A stretch of DNA of 64,000 bases from Amphritea japonica ATCC BAA-1530 (lineage in GTDB: Bacteria; Pseudomonadota; Gammaproteobacteria; Pseudomonadales; Balneatricaceae), in contig NZ_AP014545.1 of the NCBI RefSeq assembly GCF_016592435.1, forward strand, positions 2,364,693-2,428,692. The letters are read 5' to 3'. Position 1 is the stretch's first letter. The number at the start of each line of letters is the position of its first letter. The translations under genes were made by a program, and so were the position numbers. Below, piece by piece: positions 19,931-28,084 of this stretch. Below the pieces are notes generated by a model. That model made no database searches. It saw only the letters and a list, made by a program, of their open reading frames with translations, and was not told where the DNA came from.

Positions 19931-20036
19931 TTTCAAGTTCCCTTCTTATTAACATCACGAGGCTAGTAACAAGAAAATATTTGCAGTGTAGAAGAGGAAA
20001 AATTTTTACGCCGGATGTGTGTGGGGGGTGAGGCAG

Positions 20037-20064
20037 GAAAAGGGGTCGAATAGATCTCAACCCC
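20037..20064 (-). terminator. Weak terminator or attenuator between PPC-like and caspase genes
   Basis: On the minus strand GGGGTTGA and TCGACCCC pair over eight bases with one mismatch and are followed by TTTTCC. It sits just after the PPC-like stop and before the caspase gene, so it may reduce read-through. Confidence 0.45.
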
Positions 20065-20073
20065 ACAGTTCAA

Positions 20074-20754
20074 TTAATTAGTATAAAGCGTGTAGTCATT
20101 ATAAACATCGCCCAGATTTTTAATTCTCACTCTAAACTTACCAGTCCAACTTGGAGTCCAGCGACATAGCATCTGATCGGTTCTATCCGTATCAGAACAA
20201 ATTAAATTCCCATCTTCATCATAAATAAACAAATCTAGATCAGTATCGCCATCGCCCTCTACATATACCTCAGCTCTACGATCTCCTTTAAATCTCATTG
20301 TATACGTATCAACTGAATCAGCTCGAACCCGGTCATCATGCCCATTAACAGCACCACCTATCCGGCCACGCTCTTTGATATCTCTCACATCTTCAATTAA
20401 CGCTAACAATCCTGCGTTATCGCCCGCCAGCTCCGTTGCACGCTCTAGCAACTCACTCGCAGACAAACTCACACCACTGTCCTTGTTAGAATCTTCACCC
20501 CCTTCCGAGGTTTTCTCTGCCTGAACCGTTGTGATAGCTACCCCTTTTCGTAATTTTGCGGCAGAAATCAAAAGCAAAGCATCTTCTTGAGCCAGACCCA
20601 GAGCTGCCAGACTCGAGGCAGTATTTAACTGAGAAACCGCTCCAGCATCGGCTTTAGCCTCAGTATCCACATTCATCCCCGCAGATGCGGGATTAGACGC
20701 AAGCACTAGTGCAGAAAAAGAAACGATTGCCATTTTGTTTTTAAGCAACTTCAT
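20074..20754 (-). CDS. Small secreted protein with PPC-like C-terminal domain
   Basis: 226 residues. A signal peptide ends around SNPASA. The N-terminal half is Ala/Glu-rich and helical. The C-terminal 80 residues (about 145-226) look like a pre-peptidase C-terminal (PPC) domain: TYTMRFKGDRRAEVYVEGDG, DTDLDLFIYDEDGNLICSD, then FRVRIKNLG. PPC domains occur in secreted enzymes and are thought to aid export or attachment. No catalytic domain is seen. AAGGGA precedes the ATG. It leads the caspase/CHAT cluster on the same strand, so it may be a targeting or scaffold component, which is inference. Confidence 0.7.
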   Translation of the reverse strand: MKLLKNKMAIVSFSALVLASNPASAGMNVDTEAKADAGAVSQLNTASSLAALGLAQEDALLLISAAKLRKGVAITTVQAEKTSEGGEDSNKDSGVSLSASELLERATELAGDNAGLLALIEDVRDIKERGRIGGAVNGHDDRVRADSVDTYTMRFKGDRRAEVYVEGDGDTDLDLFIYDEDGNLICSDTDRTDQMLCRWTPSWTGKFRVRIKNLGDVYNDYTLYTN

Positions 20755-21152
20755 ATAATTATCCCTTTACTATCATTAACTTACTAAGAGTATCCAAGAA
20801 CAGTCTCTTTCAAAACAACTACTCTGTATTTTAGCAACCGGAGCGCAACATTTTCAGACCAGTTACAGCATAGATGATACAAACCTACCAAAAGTCTTTG
20901 AATAATATAACTAATATAAATAAAAAAACAATTACACAAATAACTCCAATACCTGATTTCCCCCAATAACGAAGCACAATCTCTCACGCATCTCTTAAAC
21001 TTTCGTATAACCCCGTTAAGTTAAAAAGATATAAAGAATTTTATAAAATAAATTTTATAGCACCTCTCTAAGGTTAAACTGTGGTATTAACTCTAAAAAA
21101 ATTCAGCCTAAACCTTTTTATATCTACAGCTAACACAGTAATAAAAAACTAT
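20755..21152. other. AT-rich intergenic region
   Basis: About 400 bases, clearly AT-richer than the genes around it. It holds the promoter side of the PPC-like gene. A small minus-strand frame (20784-20987) has a Cys/Leu/Ile-rich translation unlike any family I recognise and no convincing ribosome site. I see no RNA gene or repeat. Confidence 0.4.
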
Positions 21153-21995
21153 TCAGTCAGACATTTTAAAATAAAGATCTCCCCTAACTCCAAAATGATC
21201 TGACATATATTTATTATCTTCAAACACAGGAGCATTGGCAAAGATAGAATATTTAGTTTCAACAGAAAACGGTAAATTATGATAAAAACGATCTAAGCGA
21301 CGACTCGGCTCAAACCAATATTTAGTCTGCTTAGCCCAATAGTTTCTTTCAATGTCATAAGTTGGCTTATCTTGATACTCATCCTTAACCGCTAAATCAT
21401 AGAATGTACGATTCAAAACAGATTCTTCAGGTGATCCATTTCCGAAATTAAAATCTCCACCAATCAATAGATAAGCGTCCTCTTCAACAAATCCGATAAT
21501 CTTCTCTAGTTGCTGTTCTCTCAGCCAATCATCATCAAGAGGGCTTTCTAAATGAACATTTACAATGTTAATCTGATCTTTTGAACTTGGTAATTCAAGC
21601 TGAACAATTAAGGCCTTACGCTGCATATTAGATTGAAGAACCAGTACTTTAGACATTTCTGGGAGCTGCTTGGTAAGAGTAATATTTTGATAGTTAGCGT
21701 TTTGATCGGATTGAGCTAAGTTGTATTTAGCTGATAAGGGGTGCTGCTTCATAAGTTCTATGAAGTATGGTGTAACTTCTTGCAATAGCAATATATCTGC
21801 ATCCTGCCTGTATAGTTCGTTAAGAATCAGAGGGTATCGCCGGTGACCAGTACTACCATCAAACCACACATTCCAGGAGATTATGCTCAGTCCCTCTCCT
21901 GCGTGGGATATTTTTAGTCCATAAGCATTGAATACAACGAATAATATAATAAAATATTTTACTATAAATCTTTTCAGCAGTACTTTTCCACGCAT
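21153..21995 (-). CDS. Exported endonuclease/exonuclease/phosphatase (EEP) family protein
   Basis: 280 residues. The N-terminal hydrophobic segment reads like a signal peptide or anchor (FIVKYFIILFVVFNAYG). EEP-fold motifs in order: SWNVWFD, LLLQEV (metal Glu), VNVHLESP, GGDFNFG (metal Asp/Asn), RLDRFYHN, and SDHFGVRG (catalytic Asp-His). The catalytic residues I can place are complete. The fold includes DNases, sphingomyelinases and phosphoinositide phosphatases, so the substrate is open. The gene is AT-rich compared with its neighbours, which suggests recent acquisition. It is transcribed alone in an AT-rich island. Confidence 0.82.
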   Translation of the reverse strand: MRGKVLLKRFIVKYFIILFVVFNAYGLKISHAGEGLSIISWNVWFDGSTGHRRYPLILNELYRQDADILLLQEVTPYFIELMKQHPLSAKYNLAQSDQNANYQNITLTKQLPEMSKVLVLQSNMQRKALIVQLELPSSKDQINIVNVHLESPLDDDWLREQQLEKIIGFVEEDAYLLIGGDFNFGNGSPEESVLNRTFYDLAVKDEYQDKPTYDIERNYWAKQTKYWFEPSRRLDRFYHNLPFSVETKYSIFANAPVFEDNKYMSDHFGVRGDLYFKMSD

Positions 21996-22767
21996 TTACT
22001 TTACTCTCAGTACTTATTTTAGACAGACTTATGGATATTTAATACGATTCAACTTAAGCAATAAGCCAAAGTAACACTGATTATTTTCATATTCCACTTC
22101 CCTAACAAAAGACTCTTGCGAATAGAAAAACCCATACACAACATTTATGGAAACTCTAATACCTACAACTCTCAATTGTATAATAAATAGCCACACTAAA
22201 AATTAGTCTAGTTTAAGAGATATATCTCTATTATGAATAATTATGAGAAAATATAGGCATAGACTAATCATTTATTTTTTCCACAAAAAAACAAAATAGA
22301 AAGGAAATAAAATTCCTAGCACCAAAAGAGACGTTATAAAACAGCACTGCATCAACTCAGACTGAACCTGAGATTGTGATTCACAACACCGGATCATTAA
22401 CACTAATCGCTGACACTAAGCGGCATCACAAAGCCCACCGGCTTTTTGAACAACAGCCGAACAGGGTCATCCATCAATATTTCTACGCGGCTGCCACGGT
22501 ATTGGTGCTTGTATCTTCATATGAACTATAGCCTCAGAACGAGCCCTTCATCACTGAATGCAGGGGAGGCTAATGACTCCTTAGACAACCTTTAGTAGTC
22601 TTCTCATCTTCTCAAGAGAGGCCTCCAATGACAATGCAGGTAATTTGCCATGTAACTTTAGAAATAAAGCAGCCTGAGTGAAGTAAGGCTCAACCCCAGT
22701 AAAATCGCCTATCAATCAACATTAAATAAAATAATACCCTGTTTAAGCATCAACCCCATCCAGCCCC
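21996..22767. other. AT-rich intergenic region
   Basis: About 770 bases without a convincing gene. A 37-codon minus-strand open stretch (22403-22519) looks faintly coding but has no start. A short hairpin (AAAGCC 22430-22435, GGCTTT 22440-22445) followed by TT is terminator-like on the plus strand, with no clear upstream promoter. The promoters of the EEP and LuxR genes must lie here. Confidence 0.4.
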
Positions 22768-22869
22768 TTGCCTCCCCCTCAAAAGCAGGCTTTAATTAGC
22801 CATTCAAAACATCGCTACTTAAGGTTTACTGATTTGTCGAAGTTTCATCGTGTAGCTAAAGAACCTCTG

Positions 22870-23700
22870 ATGCAGTGGCATGATGCCATCGCAGGTATTA
22901 TCACGGATGGTGTTAACGACGATGCATTGGATAACCTGATGGATACCATGCGCAGGATTGTTGATGCCGATGGCAGCACGCTCATCGTCTACCCGAGAAA
23001 AGGGCAACCATACTGCCCTTTTCGAAAGCGACGTAAAGGTGAAGACCCTCGAATTCATATCGACCACTATATTGAAAGCGCCTACCTGCTTGATCCATTT
23101 TATCGACTAGCCGTCGACAGCCCGGCAGAAGGTGTATTTAGCCTCACCGATGTCGCACCTGGGGCATTCAAGCAGAGCGAATTCTACCGGGTTTACTATC
23201 GCTTGGTTAATTTTGGTGATGAAATCTGTCTGATCGTGCCGACTGAGAATGCCAGCATTCAAGTGTCCATTAGCCGCCAGGATGACAAACCAAAATTTAC
23301 CCTGGCGCAACAAGCACTGATACAACGTATCTTCTCTACTGTGAAGGCCATTCTACTGAAGTGGTGGGCAGGATCACAGAACGAGCAAAAAGAGCACTTT
23401 CTCGATTCTCATCTAGAATGCGCCCTGAGTAATTTTGGCAGTTCAGTTCTAACCCAGAGAGAGACTCAGATATTACAACTGGTACTGCGTGGCTATGCAG
23501 TAAAATACATTGCAGAGAAGCTGGAAATTAGTCCGGAGACCATCAAACACCACCGGAAAAACATCTACGCAAAGCTAGATATCAACTCCCAGGCGGAAAT
23601 GTTTCATCTATTCATTGATTCATTGCGGATGGTAACCGCAGACTCCCCTCCCGATCCATTAACTAATTACCTGAAGCCTCCTACTACTAAGCCTCTTTAA
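22870..23700 (+). CDS. LuxR-type helix-turn-helix regulator
   Basis: About 276 residues from ATG 22870 (MQWHDAIAG). A TTG at 22768 would add 34 residues that look unlike family N-termini. The C-terminal 65 residues form a LuxR/GerE DNA-binding domain (LTQRETQILQLVLRGYAVKYIAEKLEISPETIKHH). The N-terminal part has a GAF/autoinducer-like look but no family signature I can place (GSTLIVYPRKGQPYCPF, LLDPFYRLAVDS). It is not a two-component receiver. A small unknown gene follows in the same direction, and a TRAP operon lies on the other side of a shared terminator; regulation of either is possible but unproven. Confidence 0.82.
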   Translation: MQWHDAIAGIITDGVNDDALDNLMDTMRRIVDADGSTLIVYPRKGQPYCPFRKRRKGEDPRIHIDHYIESAYLLDPFYRLAVDSPAEGVFSLTDVAPGAFKQSEFYRVYYRLVNFGDEICLIVPTENASIQVSISRQDDKPKFTLAQQALIQRIFSTVKAILLKWWAGSQNEQKEHFLDSHLECALSNFGSSVLTQRETQILQLVLRGYAVKYIAEKLEISPETIKHHRKNIYAKLDINSQAEMFHLFIDSLRMVTADSPPDPLTNYLKPPTTKPL

Positions 23701-23784
23701 CAATCGTTCTATACCGAGACACACTCAGGTCCCGTGATACACGGGGCTAGCTGCATCATAATTAGACATCAGACTTCCGCTTAT

Positions 23785-23811
23785 GCTCTGAACGCTCTGA
23801 ACGCTCTGAAA
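23785..23811. repeat. Three tandem 9-bp direct repeats
   Basis: GCTCTGAAC occurs at 23785-23793 and 23794-23802, then GCTCTGAAA at 23803-23811, about 135 bases before the following gene. It may be an operator for the upstream LuxR-type protein or simple slippage. Confidence 0.6.
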
Positions 23812-23945
23812 CGATTCAAACACCTTTTAATCATCCAGCTAAAGTGACTACTGTACAAGATCACTTGCCGCCGATTTCCAGTTTTATATTTCTAAAACTG
23901 AAAACATGTGCTTCAATAATCACTCAAGGAAAGAGGAATTATGTT

Positions 23946-24341
23946 ATGGCCTACCAGTTCACCATCACGGAATGTGGTGACTACCTAAAAGTTGAAGTAC
24001 ATGGATCGAGAAACACCTCTGATGTCACCCATGAATCTTTACATATGTGGAGCACCGTTGCTAAGCGATGTAAGGAAAAAAACGTCAACCTGATTCTCGC
24101 AGTGTTCCACCTATCAGGAATGCGCAATATTATGGATACTTTTAATATTGTTGAAGGAGTCCAAGAGTGGCTGTGGCCTGAGCTGGCTATCGCTTACGTC
24201 GATATGGATCCGCAAAGCCGTAAGGAAAATACGATTGCGGAGCAATCTGCCATGATGCATGGGATCAATTTTCGCAGCTTTATCTCCGAGGAAGATGGTA
24301 TTCACTGGCTAACGGCCCTGCACTCTACTCACCGACACTAA
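23946..24341 (+). CDS. Small protein of unknown function, STAS/SpoIIAA-like
   Basis: 131 residues from ATG 23946, with AAAGAGGA upstream; the longer frame from 23844 has no ribosome site. It has no signal peptide or membrane segment. The pattern (VEVHGSRNTSDVTHESLHMW, then VNLILAVFHLSG and LAIAYVDMDPQSR, finally INFRSFISEEDGIHWL) resembles the alternating strands and helices of the SpoIIAA/STAS-like fold, but I recognise no specific family. It is likely cotranscribed with or downstream of the LuxR-type gene and ends at a strong terminator. Function not known. Confidence 0.6.
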   Translation: MAYQFTITECGDYLKVEVHGSRNTSDVTHESLHMWSTVAKRCKEKNVNLILAVFHLSGMRNIMDTFNIVEGVQEWLWPELAIAYVDMDPQSRKENTIAEQSAMMHGINFRSFISEEDGIHWLTALHSTHRH

Positions 24342-24349
24342 AACAAAAA

Positions 24350-24377
24350 AAGCTGCTCATAGAGCAGCTTTTTATTT
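24350..24377. terminator. Bidirectional rho-independent terminator
   Basis: AAGCTGCTC (24350-24358), loop ATA, GAGCAGCTT (24362-24370), with TTTATTT on the plus side and an A-run on the other. It can stop both the plus-strand small gene and the minus-strand TRAP operon. Confidence 0.85.
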
Positions 24378-24401
24378 CTGGCTAAGCAATTTAACTCAGC
24401 G

Positions 24402-25727
24402 TTATGAACCAAAGATCAGATTAGGTAGCCACAAGGCTATCTGTGGATATATAACCACCAGCGTCAATCCAATAACCTGCAATATGATAAACGGAATAAC
24501 CGCTTTATACAGATCATAGATAGTAATCGAGGGCGGCGCCACCGATCGCATATAGAAGAGATTATACCCAAAGGGAGGTGTCAGATAGGCTGTCTGCATA
24601 CTGATAATAAACAGTACTGCAAACCAGACCGTATCGAAGCCAAGTTCCTGAACGATTGGAACAAACAACGGCACTGTGATGAAGACAATAGCGAAATCAT
24701 CCAGAAACATCCCCAGAATGAAGTAGGTTGCCAACATCGCCACAATCACCATGTAAGGCGACAGGCTAGACTCTTCCACCAACTCAGTAATCAACATACC
24801 GGCACCCAGGCCAATATAGATCTTACTAAAGAATACAGCAGCAAGTGTTATCCACAACAGCATACCCATCAGCTGAGTGGTGCTCATTAGCACTTCTTTC
24901 AGCATCTTCACATTAAGAGTGCGATAGATAGCAGCACAGACCAGCGCCCCTGCCGCACCAATAGCTGATGCTTCAGAAGGTGAAGTCACACCACCGATAA
25001 TAAAGCCCAGTACCGTTGTGATCAGTGCACCCGGCAGAATCAGCGCCTTCAACGCTTTTATCTTATCTACCGCACCAAGACGTTCTGACAAAGGGATGGT
25101 AGGTGCTTTTTCCGGGTTCTTTAATGCGAACAGGAAAATATACACCATGTAAATTACAGCCAGCATCAAGCCTGGCATCATACCCGCAGCAAACAGCTTA
25201 CCCACCGACTCACGGGCAAGAAATGCATAGACAATCATCAAGACACTCGGCGGGATCAGAAAGCCCAACGCTCCGCCAGCCATAATGGTGCCTGTCACAA
25301 GTTTCTTATCATAGCCACGCTTCAGCATGGACGGTAGAGCAATAATGCCCAAACTCACCGTTGCAGCACCAGAGACACCAGCCATCGCAGCGATAATCGC
25401 GCAAATGATCACTGTTCCCATGCCCAAACCACCAGGGATACCACCCATCAGCTTATTGATCATATCGAACAGATCATCGGTAATACCGGAACGCTGCAAC
25501 ATCAGCCCCATGAAAATAAACATAGGTAGTGCTACTAGCAGGAAGTTATCCATAGCCGAGAAGGAACTGGTTGCCAGCAGTTCAAGGCCGGCAGGACCCC
25601 ACAAAAAATATGCCGAGCCTACACCCACGGTTAGCAGTGCCCAGGTTAAGGGAGCGCCTATTGCTAACAGAATCAGCATAGAAAAAAACATGCCAAAGGT
25701 AACCAATAAGGGATCTAGATCTAACAC
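24402..25727 (-). CDS. dctM: TRAP transporter large permease (DctM family)
   Basis: 441 residues with about 12 hydrophobic segments, the normal DctM size. Motifs include LVALPMFIFMGLML and GLGMGTVIICAIIAAMAGVSGAA near the first third, then PPSVLMIVYAF and a SPSEASAIGAAGALV block. It is the main membrane subunit of a sodium-driven TRAP importer. It starts at GTG 25727 with AAGGTG upstream. It is the last gene of dctP-dctQ-dctM, with 105 bases between dctQ and dctM. The substrate is probably an organic acid; it cannot be read from this subunit. Confidence 0.92.
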   Translation of the reverse strand: MLDLDPLLVTFGMFFSMLILLAIGAPLTWALLTVGVGSAYFLWGPAGLELLATSSFSAMDNFLLVALPMFIFMGLMLQRSGITDDLFDMINKLMGGIPGGLGMGTVIICAIIAAMAGVSGAATVSLGIIALPSMLKRGYDKKLVTGTIMAGGALGFLIPPSVLMIVYAFLARESVGKLFAAGMMPGLMLAVIYMVYIFLFALKNPEKAPTIPLSERLGAVDKIKALKALILPGALITTVLGFIIGGVTSPSEASAIGAAGALVCAAIYRTLNVKMLKEVLMSTTQLMGMLLWITLAAVFFSKIYIGLGAGMLITELVEESSLSPYMVIVAMLATYFILGMFLDDFAIVFITVPLFVPIVQELGFDTVWFAVLFIISMQTAYLTPPFGYNLFYMRSVAPPSITIYDLYKAVIPFIILQVIGLTLVVIYPQIALWLPNLIFGS

Positions 25728-25832
25728 AAAAACACCTTTGCTTTATAGAAGGTCTGATCGGTAAAAACAATATTTACCGGTCAGACAGAGGGACTTACAG
25801 AGCCACAATCAGGACAAGGACAACAACCAGAA

Positions 25833-26354
25833 TCAGACTTGCGGTTCTGGCTGTACCCCGATAACAATCATTGCACTACGAATCAGCGCAGCAATGCTCT
25901 GTAAAATCATCAGGCCAACGGCCAGAGGGAGTACAGACTTGAATGGGTATACGATTGGTCCCCAGGTGCTTTTCGATGAAACCTCTCCAATCGCCCAGGA
26001 ATCTGCAGCGAAATTAAAGGATATGTAGAAAAACACTGAAAACACAACCAAACCGATCACACCAGTAATCACATCAAATACTGCTCGAACCCTTTCAGAG
26101 AACAAGTTATAGATAACTTCACTGCGAACATGGCCATGATGTTTATGCGTATAAACACCCGCCAGAATGCAGAAAGTACCGTACAGCATAGTTGTCGACT
26201 CGTGTGCCCACGAGGTGGGGCTGTTAAATAGATAACGTGCCGACACCTCGTAGCAAAGTACTGCAATCATGACCAGACACAACCAACAGAAGGTCCGGCC
26301 GACCCACTCAGATACCCTGTCTTGAAAAGCAAGATATTGAGAAAGCTTTGACAT
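25833..26354 (-). CDS. dctQ: TRAP transporter small permease (DctQ family)
   Basis: 173 residues with four membrane helices. The family pattern includes VSARYLFNSPTSWAHESTTMLYGTFCILAG and HVRSEVIYNLFSERVRAVFD. The ATG overlaps the dctP stop by one base (TAATG), so translation is coupled. Together with DctM it forms the membrane complex that accepts substrate from DctP. Confidence 0.9.
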   Translation of the reverse strand: MSKLSQYLAFQDRVSEWVGRTFCWLCLVMIAVLCYEVSARYLFNSPTSWAHESTTMLYGTFCILAGVYTHKHHGHVRSEVIYNLFSERVRAVFDVITGVIGLVVFSVFFYISFNFAADSWAIGEVSSKSTWGPIVYPFKSVLPLAVGLMILQSIAALIRSAMIVIGVQPEPQV

Positions 26355-27370
26355 TAGACTCTCCCGGTAGCCTTAGCCGTCGCTGTAATAGCTTCAATTG
26401 CTTTAGCATTACGTGGCGATTTAGCTCCTTCCTCTTTCCATACGTCCATTGCTGCAGCCGTCAGCGCTTTAGAATCAGCTTCAGGAAGAGAAGCAAACTC
26501 GAAGATACCTTCGCCGTTTACATCCAGGCAACCGTTTACATTCCAGGCATGCATGTTCTTTCCGTGCTTTTCGGTAGCCAGTTCAATAGCCTTCTGCTGA
26601 TCTGCTGACATAGAGTCCCACTTCTTCATGTTGATCAGCATGCCATCAGCATAACCAGGGTTGATCATGTTCAGGTGGGTGTAGTACTTAGCAGACTCAT
26701 GCAGTTTCAGGGCTTTATATTCCAGAGAACCGCCATAAATAACGCCATCGATAGCACCGGTAGACAGGGCGATATAAAGCTCCTGGCTTGGCAGGTAAAC
26801 CGTAGGGATACCGAATTTTTCCAGAATTCCGGCAACAGTAGCGGTTGCGCGAATCTTCATCTTTTTCAGATCTTCGAGGCTCTTAACTGGCTTAGTCGTC
26901 AGCAAATCATATGGACCACCGAAAATAGCACCCAGATATTTTACGCCCTTCTCTGCGTAAGCTTCTTCCAGAAGAGCCGTCAGGCCCTGCTTCTGCTGCA
27001 GATAGATAGCCTCATCATAGCTAGTCCATGCACCTGGAATACCAGACTCGATCTTGGCAATATCAAGTTGACCAGCCCAGTAGCCAGCATAACCCTGGCA
27101 CATGTCCAGAGTACCTTTAGATACCGCATCCAGCATCTGGTCATTAGGAACCAGTTCAGAACCACGGAAACGCTGAATACGTACAGTTTTGTTAGAAACT
27201 GTTTTTACGTCGTTAGCAAATTCTTTGTATAGATCATCGGTTTCTGTTCCATACAGAGTCTGCATCCGCAAACGAACCGAATCACCCGCCTGGGCAGTTG
27301 TAGAGGATAGAGCCAATGGTGCAGCAGCAATACCAGTAGCAGCGACTTTAAGCAGATCTCTTCTTTTCAC
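26354..27370 (-). CDS. dctP: TRAP substrate-binding protein (DctP family)
   Basis: 338 residues. A signal sequence begins MKRRDLLK with twin arginines, so Tat export is possible, and ends around TAQAGD. DctP-type features include LRMQTLYGTETDDLYKEFAND, RFRGSELVPNDQMLDAVSKGTLD, MKIRATATVAGILEKFG, GAIDGVIYGG and MINMKKWDSM. The Arg of the KIRAT block is the usual carboxylate-binding residue of the family. It starts at GTG 27370 with GGAAG upstream and is first of the operon. The ligand is probably an organic acid. Confidence 0.92.
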   Translation of the reverse strand: MKRRDLLKVAATGIAAAPLALSSTTAQAGDSVRLRMQTLYGTETDDLYKEFANDVKTVSNKTVRIQRFRGSELVPNDQMLDAVSKGTLDMCQGYAGYWAGQLDIAKIESGIPGAWTSYDEAIYLQQKQGLTALLEEAYAEKGVKYLGAIFGGPYDLLTTKPVKSLEDLKKMKIRATATVAGILEKFGIPTVYLPSQELYIALSTGAIDGVIYGGSLEYKALKLHESAKYYTHLNMINPGYADGMLINMKKWDSMSADQQKAIELATEKHGKNMHAWNVNGCLDVNGEGIFEFASLPEADSKALTAAAMDVWKEEGAKSPRNAKAIEAITATAKATGRV

Positions 27371-28084
27371 TATCGTCTTCCTTTTATTATATATTTCTGA
27401 TGGCTAAGGTCTTGGTCAGCTCACTGCTCTTCTAATAAGTTAGAAACAGCAATAACCGTCCTGATAACTCGCCTACCTCTTAGCGGGTAGATGTGCGTTA
27501 TTTTTAACACCATTTTTTATAAATAGAAAGAAGCCCCTGTTCGAACAAGCCTCAACTCTCACCTTAAGCCCACTCCATTTGCGGTATAAAACAGGCCGTT
27601 GAATAGACGACCTAACGCCGGACAAATCAACCCTAATCCATTGTTTTAATGACATTAATCAATAAAACCAAAAACTCTGAACAAACAAATATGGTGACGT
27701 TTATTGTAGCCCATTTTCAGGCCTACCCCTTTCAGGGGATGATAGGCGTTCGATATTAGGAACAATTATCTAAACAGGAATTTTGTATCATATTTACATA
27801 CCCAGCAGAGCCTCTGCGCAGTCTATATGAAATATGCCATCAAACAATTATCTCCCCTTTTCTACTATTTCAATAGAGCCCAGACACCGACTTGAGACTG
27901 ACAAAAAAACATCTCTGCTACTAGAGGAATAACTGTAAAGTCTCACACCAAACCCGTAGAATCACTCACCATACCAGTCAATAAAAACACTTCCAGATCT
28001 GGTTCCTTTTTTACTAATCTGATTCAGTACCCGATTTAAGTGCCGGGAACTAACTAAGGTCACAAAAGACCTCAAGGAACTCTG
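27371..28084. other. Intergenic region between dctP and pta
   Basis: About 710 bases with divergent promoters. A stem-loop with a 4-base bulge lies at 27721-27747 (GCCTACCCCT and AGGGG...TAGGC, loop TTC). A small hairpin (AGGTC...GACCT) lies just before the pta ribosome site. The minus-strand 60-codon frame at 27473-27655 looks non-coding. No sigma-54 site or RNA gene is evident. Confidence 0.4.

Noticed and set aside
20784-20987. Minus-strand 67-codon frame before the PPC-like gene
   Set aside because: Very hydrophobic and Cys-rich random-looking translation in AT-rich DNA with no start signal.
22403-22519. 37-codon open stretch on the minus strand in the AT-rich region
   Set aside because: No start codon or ribosome site and no recognisable protein; possibly a gene remnant but unsupported.
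27473-27655. Minus-strand 60-codon frame upstream of pta
   Set aside because: Residue use is not gene-like and no ribosome site or homologue is apparent.
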